64,000 nt of DNA, taken from NCBI GenBank assembly GCA_017391465.1, contig JAFOYH010000045.1, forward strand, positions 6,412 through 70,411, read 5' to 3'. This DNA comes from Lachnospiraceae bacterium. GTDB taxonomy: Bacteria > Bacillota_A > Clostridia > Lachnospirales > Lachnospiraceae. Both the position numbers and the translations under genes were made by a program. Every line of letters starts with the position of its first letter. Within the stretch, counting starts at the first letter, position 1. This document shows, piece after piece, positions 8,827-17,153 of this stretch. The notes under the pieces are model-generated. The model was not told where the DNA came from, did no database searches, and saw nothing but the letters and a program-made list of their open reading frames with translations.

Positions 8827-8884
8827 TCATGTAGAATATTAAATATGTAGGATTGTCTAAATATAAGTAAAACGGGTGAAAAAT

Positions 8885-9220
8885 ATGAGTGAAAATACAA
8901 TACAGCAGGTTCCGAAAGAACTTGAAGAGCGTTTGAATCAGATCCGAGAGATGATTCAGACAGATACAGAAGAATATGCACGTGTCCCATCGATGCGTGA
9001 CATTGCAAGAGAATTTAACCTTTCTATAGAAGAAGTGGCAGAATGTATTATTTATTTGCCAGTGGATGAATTTTGTGACTATATTTCATTTCTTTCCCAA
9101 TATGAATGGGAGATGGTTTCTCACATTTCGGAGATGAAAAATAAAGAAATGGAAATGTGTGAAGATGAAGACGATGATGAAGATTATACATTACTGGAGA
9201 ATTTTCATTTTATGACATGA
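8885..9220 (+). CDS. Small acidic protein of unknown function
   Basis: I do not recognise this 111-residue protein. It has an N-terminal helical segment, a central block (about 38-65, VPSMRDIAREFNLSIEEVAECI) that reads like a helix-turn-helix, and a strongly acidic stretch with runs of Glu and Asp near 95-105. It has no signal peptide or membrane segment. A GTG at 8876 is also in frame, but the ATG at 8885 is preferred because GGGTGA lies at normal distance before it. The gene stands alone, divergent from rqcH and upstream of the yicC promoter. The helix-turn-helix reading suggests a regulator but this is inference. Confidence 0.6.
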   Translation: MSENTIQQVPKELEERLNQIREMIQTDTEEYARVPSMRDIAREFNLSIEEVAECIIYLPVDEFCDYISFLSQYEWEMVSHISEMKNKEMEMCEDEDDDEDYTLLENFHFMT

Positions 9221-9250
9221 TTTTTTCGTTTTGTGACTGGATTTATACTA

Positions 9251-9279
9251 TTGACGCGGATTTTTATTTGAATTATAAT
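9251..9279 (+). promoter_or_regulatory. Sigma-A promoter of the yicC operon
   Basis: TTGACG (9251-9256), 17-bp spacer, TATAAT (9274-9279). Transcription would start near 9286, which excludes the in-frame upstream ATG at 9283 as the yicC start. Confidence 0.85.
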
Positions 9280-9287
9280 TAAGTGAT

Positions 9288-9337
9288 ATGGTTATACAAT
9301 AGCCGTACTATGGGAAGATATAACCATTTTTATTTTA
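9288..9337 (+). promoter_or_regulatory. Leader hairpin with U-rich tail ahead of yicC
   Basis: Arms ATGGTTATA (9288-9296) and TATAACCAT (9319-9327) pair perfectly over 9 bp and enclose a second small stem (ATAG 9299-9302 with CTAT 9308-9311). A U-rich run follows (9327-9337). The structure begins about two bases after the predicted transcription start and lies before the yicC start codon, so it may act as an attenuator or as a 5'-end protecting stem. Confidence 0.55.
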
Positions 9338-9357
9338 TCAGATGGGAGAACCGCGAT

Positions 9358-10236
9358 ATGTTAAAAAGTATGACAGGTTTTGGCAGATGTGAGATTGCCA
9401 ATGAACAGCAGAAGATTACCGTTGAGATGAAATCAGTGAATCATCGTTACTGTGATATCAACATTAAGATGCCCAAAAAACTAAGCATTTTCGAAGCAGG
9501 CATGCGAAGTCTTCTTAAAAAATATATCCAGCGTGGCAAGGTGGATGTATTTATAAGTTATGAAGATTACACGGAGAATAATATGGTTCTTAAGTATAAC
9601 GAAGAACTTGCTGCGGAATATGTGGAAGTGCTTAAACGCATGAGCGAGAAATTTGGTATTGAGAATGATGTTCGTACATCTTCATTATCCCGCTATCCGG
9701 ATGTATTGTCTTTAGAAGAACAGGCGATCGATGCAGACGAACTCTGGTCTGTTCTCGAGAATGCCCTGACTCAGGCTTGTGTACAGTTTGTTGAGACCCG
9801 TGTAGCTGAAGGTGAAAATCTTAAAAATGATCTTATCAGTAAATTAGATGGTATGCTTGTGGATGTGGATTATATCGAAGCACGTTCTCCGGAAATTCTT
9901 ACAGAGCATCGTCAGCGCCTTGAAGCAAAAGTAAGAGAACTTTTAGGTGACTCTACAATCGATGAAAGTCGTATTATTACAGAAACAACGATTTTTGCAG
10001 ATAAGATTTGTGTAGACGAAGAAATTGTTCGTTTACGCAGTCATATTGCAAGTACACGTCAGGCATTAATTGATGGTGGAAGTATTGGACGTAAACTGGA
10101 TTTCATTGCACAGGAGATGAACCGTGAAGCGAACACTATTTTATCCAAGGCGAACGATCTTGAAGTTGCTAACCATGCGATTAATTTGAAGACAGAGATT
10201 GAAAAAGTCAGAGAGCAGATACAAAATATTGAATAA
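9358..10236 (+). CDS. yicC: YicC/YloC family endoribonuclease
   Basis: A 292-residue cytoplasmic protein that begins with the family signature MLKSMTGFGR and includes VEMKSVNHRYCDINIKMP. The C-terminal domain (DUF1732) has GRKLDFIAQEMNREANTI followed by HAINLKTEIEKVREQIQNIE, which closes nearly all members. YicC proteins are endoribonucleases that trim or degrade RNA. The ATG at 9358 is chosen because it matches the family N-terminus, has GGGAGA upstream, and the 25 extra codons from the upstream ATG would lie at the transcription start. remA, gmk and rpoZ follow closely in the usual clostridial order. Confidence 0.92.
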   Translation: MLKSMTGFGRCEIANEQQKITVEMKSVNHRYCDINIKMPKKLSIFEAGMRSLLKKYIQRGKVDVFISYEDYTENNMVLKYNEELAAEYVEVLKRMSEKFGIENDVRTSSLSRYPDVLSLEEQAIDADELWSVLENALTQACVQFVETRVAEGENLKNDLISKLDGMLVDVDYIEARSPEILTEHRQRLEAKVRELLGDSTIDESRIITETTIFADKICVDEEIVRLRSHIASTRQALIDGGSIGRKLDFIAQEMNREANTILSKANDLEVANHAINLKTEIEKVREQIQNIE

Positions 10237-10257
10237 TCCTGAACAGGAGAGAGGATT

Positions 10258-10524
10258 TTGGGAAAGCTTATTAATATAGGATTTGGGAACGTTGTGAATT
10301 CAGATAAAGTGATTGCCGTAATCAATCCGGATTCAGCGCCGATTAAGCGTATGATTCAGAATGCAAAAGATGGAGGAACAGCCATTGATGCAACACAGGG
10401 GCGTCGAACGAAATCTGTGATCATTATGGAGAATCAGCAGTGTATTCTATCGGGATTGCAGCCGGAGACGTTGACAAATCGTTTCAACAACATCAAATCA
10501 GATAAGGATGAAGAGGATGAATAA
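10258..10524 (+). CDS. remA: DUF370/RemA-like DNA-binding regulator
   Basis: An 88-residue protein with LINIGFGNVVNSDKVIAVINPDSAPIKRMI and IDATQGRRTKSVIIM, the defining blocks of the RemA/YlzA family. In Bacillus subtilis RemA binds DNA as a ring-shaped oligomer and activates matrix and osmoprotection genes; in Clostridia the role is unknown. Translation starts at a TTG (10258) behind AGGAGAGAGG. The gene sits between yicC and gmk, the same neighbours as in Bacillus, and its end overlaps the gmk start. Confidence 0.88.
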   Translation: MGKLINIGFGNVVNSDKVIAVINPDSAPIKRMIQNAKDGGTAIDATQGRRTKSVIIMENQQCILSGLQPETLTNRFNNIKSDKDEEDE

Positions 10525-11161
10525 TCAGAGAGGGATTTTAGCAATTATTTCCGGATTTTCAGGCGCTGGAAAGGGAACAGTTGTTAAAGAAATATTAAGT
10601 ACATACGAAAAAGACTATTCTCTGTCGATTTCTGCGACAACACGCAAACCACGTGATGGAGAAGTAGATGGTGTCCAGTATTTTTTTATGGATAAAGAAG
10701 TATTTGAACATAAGATCGAAGAAAATCAGTTTTTGGAATATGCACGATATGTGGATAATTATTATGGAACACCGAAAGAATTTGTTTTCAGTAAACTGGA
10801 ACAGGGGATTTCAGTGATTCTTGAAATTGAAATGCAGGGGGCGTTAAAAGTTAAAGAGCAATACCCTGAAACAGTTTTAATCTTTATCACGCCACCGACA
10901 GCGAATGAGTTGGAATCCAGACTTCGAGGACGTGGAACAGAAACAGAGGATGTCATTGCATCCAGACTTTCCAGAGCCTCTGAAGAAGTGGAATATATGA
11001 GCCAATATGATTATGTCGTTCTCAATGAGAATGGCAGAATATCTGAGTGTGCAGCTCAGATTCATCATATTATTGAAACTGAGAAGAAAAAAGCAATGTA
11101 TTCCGGCCAAACGATCAAAGAATTGACCGAAGGGCTTGTTAAGTATAAGAAAGGAGAATGA
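10517..11161 (+). CDS. gmk: Guanylate kinase
   Basis: A protein of 214 residues that phosphorylates GMP to GDP with ATP. The P-loop reads SGFSGAGKGT near residue 13, followed by the GMP-binding block SISATTRKPRDGEVDGVQY and the lid region ESRLRGRGTET. An ATG nine bases earlier (10508) is in frame; 10517 is preferred for its better spacing to AAGG and the shorter overlap with remA (8 bases). The length fits the family (about 200-210). Confidence 0.94.
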   Translation: MNNQRGILAIISGFSGAGKGTVVKEILSTYEKDYSLSISATTRKPRDGEVDGVQYFFMDKEVFEHKIEENQFLEYARYVDNYYGTPKEFVFSKLEQGISVILEIEMQGALKVKEQYPETVLIFITPPTANELESRLRGRGTETEDVIASRLSRASEEVEYMSQYDYVVLNENGRISECAAQIHHIIETEKKKAMYSGQTIKELTEGLVKYKKGE

Positions 11162-11164
11162 ATT

Positions 11165-11461
11165 ATGTTACATCCATCATATTCAGATTTAATAGAAGTT
11201 GCAAACAGTGGGGTTGAAGAAGGTGAACATCCTGTAGTTAACAGTCGTTATTCCATCGTTATTGCAACTGCAAAACGCGCCAGACAGATTGTTTCCGGTG
11301 CAGAACCTTTGGTAGAAGATGCAGAAGGTAAGAAGGCATTATCCATTGCTGTTGAAGAATTATATACAGGTCAGGTTAAGATTCTTGCAGATGATGATGT
11401 TGCCGTGGCAGAAGAAATCATGGAAGACATTGAAGAGGCAGAGGAAGAAACAGAAGCTTAA
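11165..11461 (+). CDS. rpoZ: DNA-directed RNA polymerase omega subunit
   Basis: A 98-residue subunit with the conserved block NSRYSIVIATAKRARQIVSG near residue 27 and ALSIAVEELYTGQVKI near 60, ending in an acidic tail. Omega helps fold and assemble the beta-prime subunit. It starts three bases after gmk with AGGAGAATG upstream, so the two are translated together. The following gene, rpoD, is unusual here: priA normally comes next. Confidence 0.93.
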   Translation: MLHPSYSDLIEVANSGVEEGEHPVVNSRYSIVIATAKRARQIVSGAEPLVEDAEGKKALSIAVEELYTGQVKILADDDVAVAEEIMEDIEEAEEETEA

Positions 11462-11527
11462 TCCGATATGGAGATATGTTTGGAGCATTTGTTGTACTGC
11501 AGAAAATAAAGATATGGGGAATTTTGT

Positions 11528-12637
11528 ATGGAAGACAATAAATTATTGTTTGCAAAAAAACTTGAAGAATTGGTAGCAACTGCCAAAAAGAAAAAGAATG
11601 TTCTGGAACATCAGGAAGTTTTGGACGCATTCAGTGCAATGCCATTGGATGCAGACCAGAGTGAAAAGATTTTTGATTATCTGGAAGCAAAAGGGATTGA
11701 TATTCTCAGAGTAAGTAATGATGACAGTGATGCGGATTTCCTTATTGATGTGGATGATGATGATGATATCCGAGTGGATGATTCAGACCTTTCCGTTCCA
11801 GATGGAATTAATATTGAAGATCCGGTACGTCAGTATTTAAAAGAAATTGGTAACATTCAGTTGTTATCCGCAGAAGAAGAAGCGGAATTGGCGCGTAAGA
11901 TGGGCGAAGGCGATGAAGAAGCCAAGAAACATCTGACAGAAGCAAACCTGCGTCTTGTTGTCAGCATTGCAAAACGTTATGTTGGCCGCGGGATGAGTTT
12001 TCTTGATCTCATTCAGGAAGGCAATATTGGTTTGATGAAAGCGGTTGATAAATTCGATTATACAAAAGGGTATAAGTTCAGCACATATGCGACATGGTGG
12101 ATCCGTCAGGCGATTACAAGAGGTTTGGCAGATTACTCCAGAACCATTCGTATTCCGGTACATATGGTTGAAACAATCAATAAAACCATTCGTGTATCCC
12201 GTAAATTGCTTGCAGAGTACGGACGTGAACCGACTTCTGAAGAAATTGCAAAAGTTATGGGTGTACCGGTTGAAAAAGTGGATGATATCTTAAAGATTTC
12301 TAAAGAACCTGTGTCTATGGATACACCGATTGGTGAAGAAGAAGATAGTCATTTAGGAGACTTTATTGAGGATAAATCAACACTTCAGCCGGAACAGCAT
12401 GCTGCGGATGAAATGTTAAAAGAAGAACTTGAGGTTGCACTCCAGTCTTTGACAGAGAGAGAACAGAAGGTTATTCGTTTGCGCTTTGGTCTTGAAGATG
12501 GAAAGGCCAGAACATTGGAGGAAGTTGGTCAGGAATTCTCTGTAACACGTGAGAGAATTCGTCAGATCGAAGCAAAAGCATTGCGTAAACTTCGTCATCC
12601 TCAGAGAAGCAAAAAGTTGAAAGATTTTCTTGCATAA
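11528..12637 (+). CDS. rpoD: Primary sigma factor RpoD (SigA)
   Basis: A complete 369-residue group 1 sigma factor. Region 1.1 covers about 1-75 and ends in an acidic stretch. Region 1.2 has [11 protein letters not shown], region 2 has [31 protein letters not shown] and the -10 recognition helix [13 protein letters not shown]. Region 3 follows, and region 4.2 contains the helix-turn-helix [19 protein letters not shown]. It would recognise the TTGACA/TATAAT promoters seen across this window. The usual neighbour dnaG is absent; the gene lies between rpoZ and priA. Confidence 0.96.
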   Translation: MEDNKLLFAKKLEELVATAKKKKNVLEHQEVLDAFSAMPLDADQSEKIFDYLEAKGIDILRVSNDDSDADFLIDVDDDDDIRVDDSDLSVPDGINIEDPVRQYLKEIGNIQLLSAEEEAELARKMGEGDEEAKKHLTEANLRLVVSIAKRYVGRGMSFLDLIQEGNIGLMKAVDKFDYTKGYKFSTYATWWIRQAITRGLADYSRTIRIPVHMVETINKTIRVSRKLLAEYGREPTSEEIAKVMGVPVEKVDDILKISKEPVSMDTPIGEEEDSHLGDFIEDKSTLQPEQHAADEMLKEELEVALQSLTEREQKVIRLRFGLEDGKARTLEEVGQEFSVTRERIRQIEAKALRKLRHPQRSKKLKDFLA

Positions 12638-12744
12638 TCAAATAAAAAATTAAGGATACCGGGGATGTTAATGTTTTCATACGTTGAACGTCTGCGGTAT
12701 TCTTGAGTTACAGGCAAAAGTGTGAAAAGTTCCGGAGGGATAGA

Positions 12745-14970
12745 GTGAGGTACGCAGACGTTATTGTTGATATATCATTGGATGCTTTGGACCGGGTGTT
12801 TCAATATAAGATTCCAGACGAATTGGAAAATCAGATATGTGTTGGAAGTCAGGTTGTGGTTCCTTTTGGAAAAGGAAATCGTCAGGTGAAGGGATATGTG
12901 ATTCGTTTTTCGGATGAGACAGACTATGACGTACAAAGAATGAAAACAATTCATGCCTTGAAAAAAGATGGTATTCAAGTGGAATCTCAGATGATCGCGC
13001 TGGCAGCATGGATGCATCAGAATTACGGATGTACCATGGCCCAGGCATTAAAAACAGTTTTGAGTGTCAAACGTCAGATTCGCGGGGGAACAAAAAAGGT
13101 TTTTTATTTAAATGTATCCAGAAAAGTCGCGGAGTCTGAGCTGAAAAAACTGGCTGTTCAACCAAGATTTGCCACGAGAGCCGCTATATTGGCAGTGCTT
13201 TTGGATGTTCCCGAAGGAAAAGGTGTGTCGGAGGATGAAATTAAAAAACGTGTTCCGTCACCAGAGAATGGATTAAAAACACTTTTGAAACACGATTTCA
13301 TCCGTATAAGTGAAGATTCGGATTATCGAAATCCATATAGGAATGTTTTGGATGAAAAGTCGGTGGCGTTGACTTCGGAACAACAAAAAGTACTTGAAGA
13401 TCTATGGAAAGATGAACGTAGAGTTCAGTTGATTTATGGTGTGACTGGAAGCGGAAAAACAGAAATTTATATGCAGTTGATTGAACATGTGATTCAGTCT
13501 GGGAAACAAGCCATTGTGCTTATTCCTGAGATTTCAATGACGTATCAGAATATTGCTCGTTTCAGAGGGCGCTTTGGTCATCGGGTTTCTGTTATGCATT
13601 CAAAAATGTCGGATGGGGAACGCTATGATCAATATGTACAGGCAAAGAATGGCGAAATCGACGTGATCATCGGGCCGCGATCTGCTTTATTTGCACCCTT
13701 TATCAATTTGGGGCTGATCATTATTGATGAAGAACATGATACAGCTTATAAAAGTGACGTCACACCAAAGTATCATGCTATAGATGTTGCCGTACGTCGT
13801 GCATCCATGTGCGGATGCAAAGTGGTTTTAGGTTCAGCAACGCCTTCTGTGATTTCTTACGAACGCGGAATTCAGGGCATGTATGGTTTACATCGACTGA
13901 CAAAACGTGTCGCGGGAACACAGCGAATGGCACATACTTTGATCGTAGATCTTCGTGAAGAGTTGAAACAGAAGAATTATTCTGTTTTCAGCCGAAGTCT
14001 TCAGGAAGCAATTGAAGACCGATTAAATAAAAAAGAACAGATATTATTATTTCTAAATCGAAGAGGTTATGCAGGATTTATATCCTGCAGAAGCTGTGGT
14101 CATGTTGTAAGGTGTCCCCATTGCGATGTATCTATGACATTGCATAAAGATGTAGCCGATTATATGGAATGTCATTATTGCGGATGGAAGATTCCGGCAC
14201 CGCACACATGTCCGGAATGTGGTTCGAAATATATCGGCTCCTTTGGCCTTGGTACACAAAAGATTGTTGAAATGTTAAATCGACGGTTTCCAACAGCCAG
14301 AGTTTTACGTGCGGATCGAGATGCGCTTCGTCAGAAAAACAGTCATCTCGAAGTGTTTCAGTCCTTTGCAAAAGGCGAAGCAGACATTCTTGTGGGTACA
14401 CAGATGATTGTAAAGGGTCATGATTTTCCTAATGTCACCCTGGTTGGTGTGCTTGCAGCCGATTTGTCCATGTTTTCGGGAGATTATTTATCATCCGAAC
14501 GAACTTTTCAGCTGTTGACACAGGCTTCCGGCCGTGCAGGGCGAGGAATGAAAGAAGGACTGGCGATTATTCAAACGTATCAACCGGAACATTATGCTGT
14601 AACAGCCGCTGCGGATCAGGATTATGAGAAGTTTTTTCAACATGAGAGATTATATCGTAAGCTCATGCATTATCCGCCATTTGGACAGTTTATGGTTGTT
14701 TTACTGGAGCATGAAGATGAAATGGTAGTTTTGGAAACAGCACAGAGATTATCTGAGATTATGCGTTCAGAAAAAACACTCGTTCTTCCGCCGACGGATG
14801 CGTTTCGTGCAAAAGAAAAAGGTTATTACCGAAAGGTGATTTATATAAAATCAAATGATTTAACTGTGTTGAAAGCGTGTCGTGAAAAGGCACAGAAAAT
14901 GATTGCAAACAATGAACAGTTAAGACAAATGAACATTCAGTTTGATATGAATCCTGTGAATTTATATTAG
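12745..14970 (+). CDS. priA: Primosomal protein N' (replication restart helicase PriA)
   Basis: A 741-residue superfamily 2 helicase that reloads the replisome at collapsed forks. The N-terminal 3'-DNA-binding domain starts with ADVIVDISLDALDRVFQY. Walker A is YGVTGSGKTEIY (near 245), Walker B with DEEH is IIIDEEHDTAYK, and a zinc module of paired cysteines (CRSCGHVVRCPHC, CHYCGW, CPECG) lies near 450-490. The start is taken as GTG 12745 with GGAGGG five bases upstream; an upstream in-frame ATG at 12703 has no such site. def follows after 33 bases. Confidence 0.94.
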   Translation: MRYADVIVDISLDALDRVFQYKIPDELENQICVGSQVVVPFGKGNRQVKGYVIRFSDETDYDVQRMKTIHALKKDGIQVESQMIALAAWMHQNYGCTMAQALKTVLSVKRQIRGGTKKVFYLNVSRKVAESELKKLAVQPRFATRAAILAVLLDVPEGKGVSEDEIKKRVPSPENGLKTLLKHDFIRISEDSDYRNPYRNVLDEKSVALTSEQQKVLEDLWKDERRVQLIYGVTGSGKTEIYMQLIEHVIQSGKQAIVLIPEISMTYQNIARFRGRFGHRVSVMHSKMSDGERYDQYVQAKNGEIDVIIGPRSALFAPFINLGLIIIDEEHDTAYKSDVTPKYHAIDVAVRRASMCGCKVVLGSATPSVISYERGIQGMYGLHRLTKRVAGTQRMAHTLIVDLREELKQKNYSVFSRSLQEAIEDRLNKKEQILLFLNRRGYAGFISCRSCGHVVRCPHCDVSMTLHKDVADYMECHYCGWKIPAPHTCPECGSKYIGSFGLGTQKIVEMLNRRFPTARVLRADRDALRQKNSHLEVFQSFAKGEADILVGTQMIVKGHDFPNVTLVGVLAADLSMFSGDYLSSERTFQLLTQASGRAGRGMKEGLAIIQTYQPEHYAVTAAADQDYEKFFQHERLYRKLMHYPPFGQFMVVLLEHEDEMVVLETAQRLSEIMRSEKTLVLPPTDAFRAKEKGYYRKVIYIKSNDLTVLKACREKAQKMIANNEQLRQMNIQFDMNPVNLY

Positions 14971-15003
14971 TCTGAGAATTTATATTAAGATGGAGGTAAG
15001 GTT

Positions 15004-15477
15004 ATGGCACTCAGAAAGATGAGATATGAAGGGGATCCTGTATTAAATAAAGTATGTAAAGAAGTTAAAGAGATGACACCACGTACAAGAGAATTGATTG
15101 AAGATATGCTTGATACTATGTACCATGAAAATGGTGTAGGTCTTGCGGCTCCACAGGTTGGTATCGTAAAGCGTATCTGTGTCATTGATGTGGGTGAAGG
15201 ACCTTTTGTTTTTATCAACCCGGAAATTATTGCGTCCAGCGGTGAACAGACAGATTCGGAAGGCTGTTTAAGTGTGCCTGGAAAAGCTGGTATGGTCACA
15301 CGTCCAAATTATGTCAAAGCACGTGCTTTTGATGAAAATATGAAACCTTTTGAAATTGAAGGTGTAGGTCTTTTTGCTCGTGCAATGTGCCATGAATTTG
15401 ACCATTTAGATGGACATTTGTATGTGGAAAAAGTTGAAGGCGAACTTCAGGATGTTTCTTATGAAGAAGGTGAATAA
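15004..15477 (+). CDS. def: Peptide deformylase
   Basis: A 157-residue enzyme that removes the formyl group from nascent proteins. All three metal motifs are present: GVGLAAPQVG near 41, EGCLSVPG (Cys ligand) and HEFDHLDG (HExxH with His ligands and catalytic Glu) near 130. The start ATG has GGAGG upstream. It is followed by fmt after two bases, pairing the enzymes that add and remove the formyl group. Confidence 0.95.
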   Translation: MALRKMRYEGDPVLNKVCKEVKEMTPRTRELIEDMLDTMYHENGVGLAAPQVGIVKRICVIDVGEGPFVFINPEIIASSGEQTDSEGCLSVPGKAGMVTRPNYVKARAFDENMKPFEIEGVGLFARAMCHEFDHLDGHLYVEKVEGELQDVSYEEGE

Positions 15478-15479
15478 TT

Positions 15480-16409
15480 ATGAAAGTTGTTTTTATGGGT
15501 ACACCGGATTTTGCAGTGCCAACATTGGAAAAAATCATCGCAGCCGGACATGAAGTCATTGGTGTTGTTACACAGCCGGATAAAGCGAAGGGAAGAGGCA
15601 AAAAAGTTGTGTTTCCTCCGGTTAAAGAAAAAGCTTTGGAACATAATCTGATGGTATATCAGCCAAGAAGAGCACGAGAACCGGAATTTATTGAACAGAT
15701 GCGCGCGTTGAATCCGGATGTGATGGTTGTTGTTGCTTTTGGTCAGATTTTGCCAAAAGACATTTTGGATATTCCAAAATACGGCTGCATCAACGTTCAT
15801 GCATCTCTTCTTCCAAAATATCGTGGTGCTGCACCCATCCAATGGGCGGTGATTAATGGAGAAACTGTCAGTGGTGTAACAACCATGCAGATGGATATTG
15901 GTCTGGATACAGGTGATATGCTTCTTAAAGCAGAAGTTCCTTTGGCAGACGATGAGACTGGTGGAAGCCTTTTTGATAAGTTAAGCACATTAGGTGGCGA
16001 ATTACTTATTGAAACATTGGATAAAATAGAGGCTGGAGATATTCATCCGGAAAAACAGGATGACAGTCAGGCTGGGGAATATGCACGTACATTGGACAAA
16101 GCTTTAGGAAAAGTAGATTTTTCCATGTCAGCTGTTTCTATTGAACGTTTAATCCGTGGATTAAATCCATGGCCAAGTGCGTATACCTATTATAATGGCA
16201 AAACAATGAAACTTTGGAAAGCAGAAATTGTTCCGGGAACGGATGCGACACCTGGACAGATTATTTTTGTTGATAAGCAGAGCTTTACCGTACAGACAGG
16301 CGAAGGTGGACTTCGCGTTATGGAGCTTCAGATGGAAGGAAAGAAACGTATGGACGCAGGTGCCTTCCTGCGTGGATGTGCGTTGTCTGTCGGAGAAATG
16401 CTCGGATAG
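15480..16409 (+). CDS. fmt: Methionyl-tRNA formyltransferase
   Basis: A 309-residue enzyme that formylates initiator Met-tRNA using 10-formyltetrahydrofolate. The N-terminal Rossmann domain starts KVVFMGTPDFAVPTLE, and the active site has INVHASLLPKYRGAAPIQWAVINGE with the catalytic Asn/His and the downstream Asp in GLDTGDML. The C-terminal tRNA-binding barrel begins at about residue 205 (GLNPWPSAYTY). Length and order after def are standard. Confidence 0.95.
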   Translation: MKVVFMGTPDFAVPTLEKIIAAGHEVIGVVTQPDKAKGRGKKVVFPPVKEKALEHNLMVYQPRRAREPEFIEQMRALNPDVMVVVAFGQILPKDILDIPKYGCINVHASLLPKYRGAAPIQWAVINGETVSGVTTMQMDIGLDTGDMLLKAEVPLADDETGGSLFDKLSTLGGELLIETLDKIEAGDIHPEKQDDSQAGEYARTLDKALGKVDFSMSAVSIERLIRGLNPWPSAYTYYNGKTMKLWKAEIVPGTDATPGQIIFVDKQSFTVQTGEGGLRVMELQMEGKKRMDAGAFLRGCALSVGEMLG

Positions 16410-16421
16410 GAGTTGAGTCGT

Positions 16422-17153
16422 ATGTATGGTTTTGGTGGACATTATGGTTATTATCCGGGATTTTATTTGGATCCAACGTATATTTTGATCCTTATTGGTG
16501 CGATTATTTCGATGTGGGCATCGGCCAGAGTTAAATCAACCTATGCAAAATATGACAGAGAACATAATCTGCGCGGCATTACAGGAGCACAGGTTGCAGA
16601 GATGATCCTGCGTCAGGCGGGAATCTATGATGTTACCGTACAGAGAGTCGCTGGGAACCTGACCGATCATTATGATCCGTCACAGAGAGTGCTCAGACTG
16701 TCAGAGAGTGTTTTTGGAAGAGCAACGGTTGCCGCAGTAGGCGTTGCTGCTCATGAATGTGGACACGCCATTCAGCATCATCAGGGATATGCACCTTTGC
16801 AGATGCGTACGACATTGGTACCGATCTGCAATTTTGGAAATATGATCAGTTGGCCGTTAATCCTTTTGGGGGTTATTCTTGGATGGAATCAGACATTGAT
16901 CCGTGTGGGAATTATTCTGTTTTGTGCCGTTGTTTTATTCCAGCTGATCACATTGCCTGTGGAATTTAATGCATCTTCCAGAGCCTTATCGATTCTTGAA
17001 ACATCAGGAATCCTTCATGGTGAGGAAAATGAGGGGGCAAAAAAAGTTTTAAATGCGGCAGCGTTGACGTATGTTGCGGCAGCAGCCGCTTCGATTTTAC
17101 AGTTATTGAGATTAGTTCTATTATTTGGAGGAAGAGGCCGACGTGATGACTAA
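16422..17153 (+). CDS. Membrane zinc metallopeptidase, YugP type
   Basis: A 243-residue membrane protein with an N-terminal anchor (about 12-32), the zinc motif HECGHAIQHHQGY (HExxH) near residue 112, and at least two further hydrophobic helices at about 135-175. It belongs to the neutral zinc metallopeptidase group that includes Bacillus YugP; substrates are unknown. A TTG at 16413 is also in frame, but ATG 16422 is better placed behind TAGGAG and gives the natural N-terminus. Between fmt and rsmB it is probably cotranscribed with both. Confidence 0.86.
   Translation: MYGFGGHYGYYPGFYLDPTYILILIGAIISMWASARVKSTYAKYDREHNLRGITGAQVAEMILRQAGIYDVTVQRVAGNLTDHYDPSQRVLRLSESVFGRATVAAVGVAAHECGHAIQHHQGYAPLQMRTTLVPICNFGNMISWPLILLGVILGWNQTLIRVGIILFCAVVLFQLITLPVEFNASSRALSILETSGILHGEENEGAKKVLNAAALTYVAAAAASILQLLRLVLLFGGRGRRDD

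Noticed and set aside
9283..9357. Extra 25 codons in frame at the front of yicC
   Set aside because: They start at or before the predicted transcription start, lack an RBS and do not match the family N-terminus.
12654..12702. Inverted repeat GGATACCG / CGGTATTC after rpoD
   Set aside because: The loop is over 30 bases and no T-run follows, so it does not qualify as a terminator.
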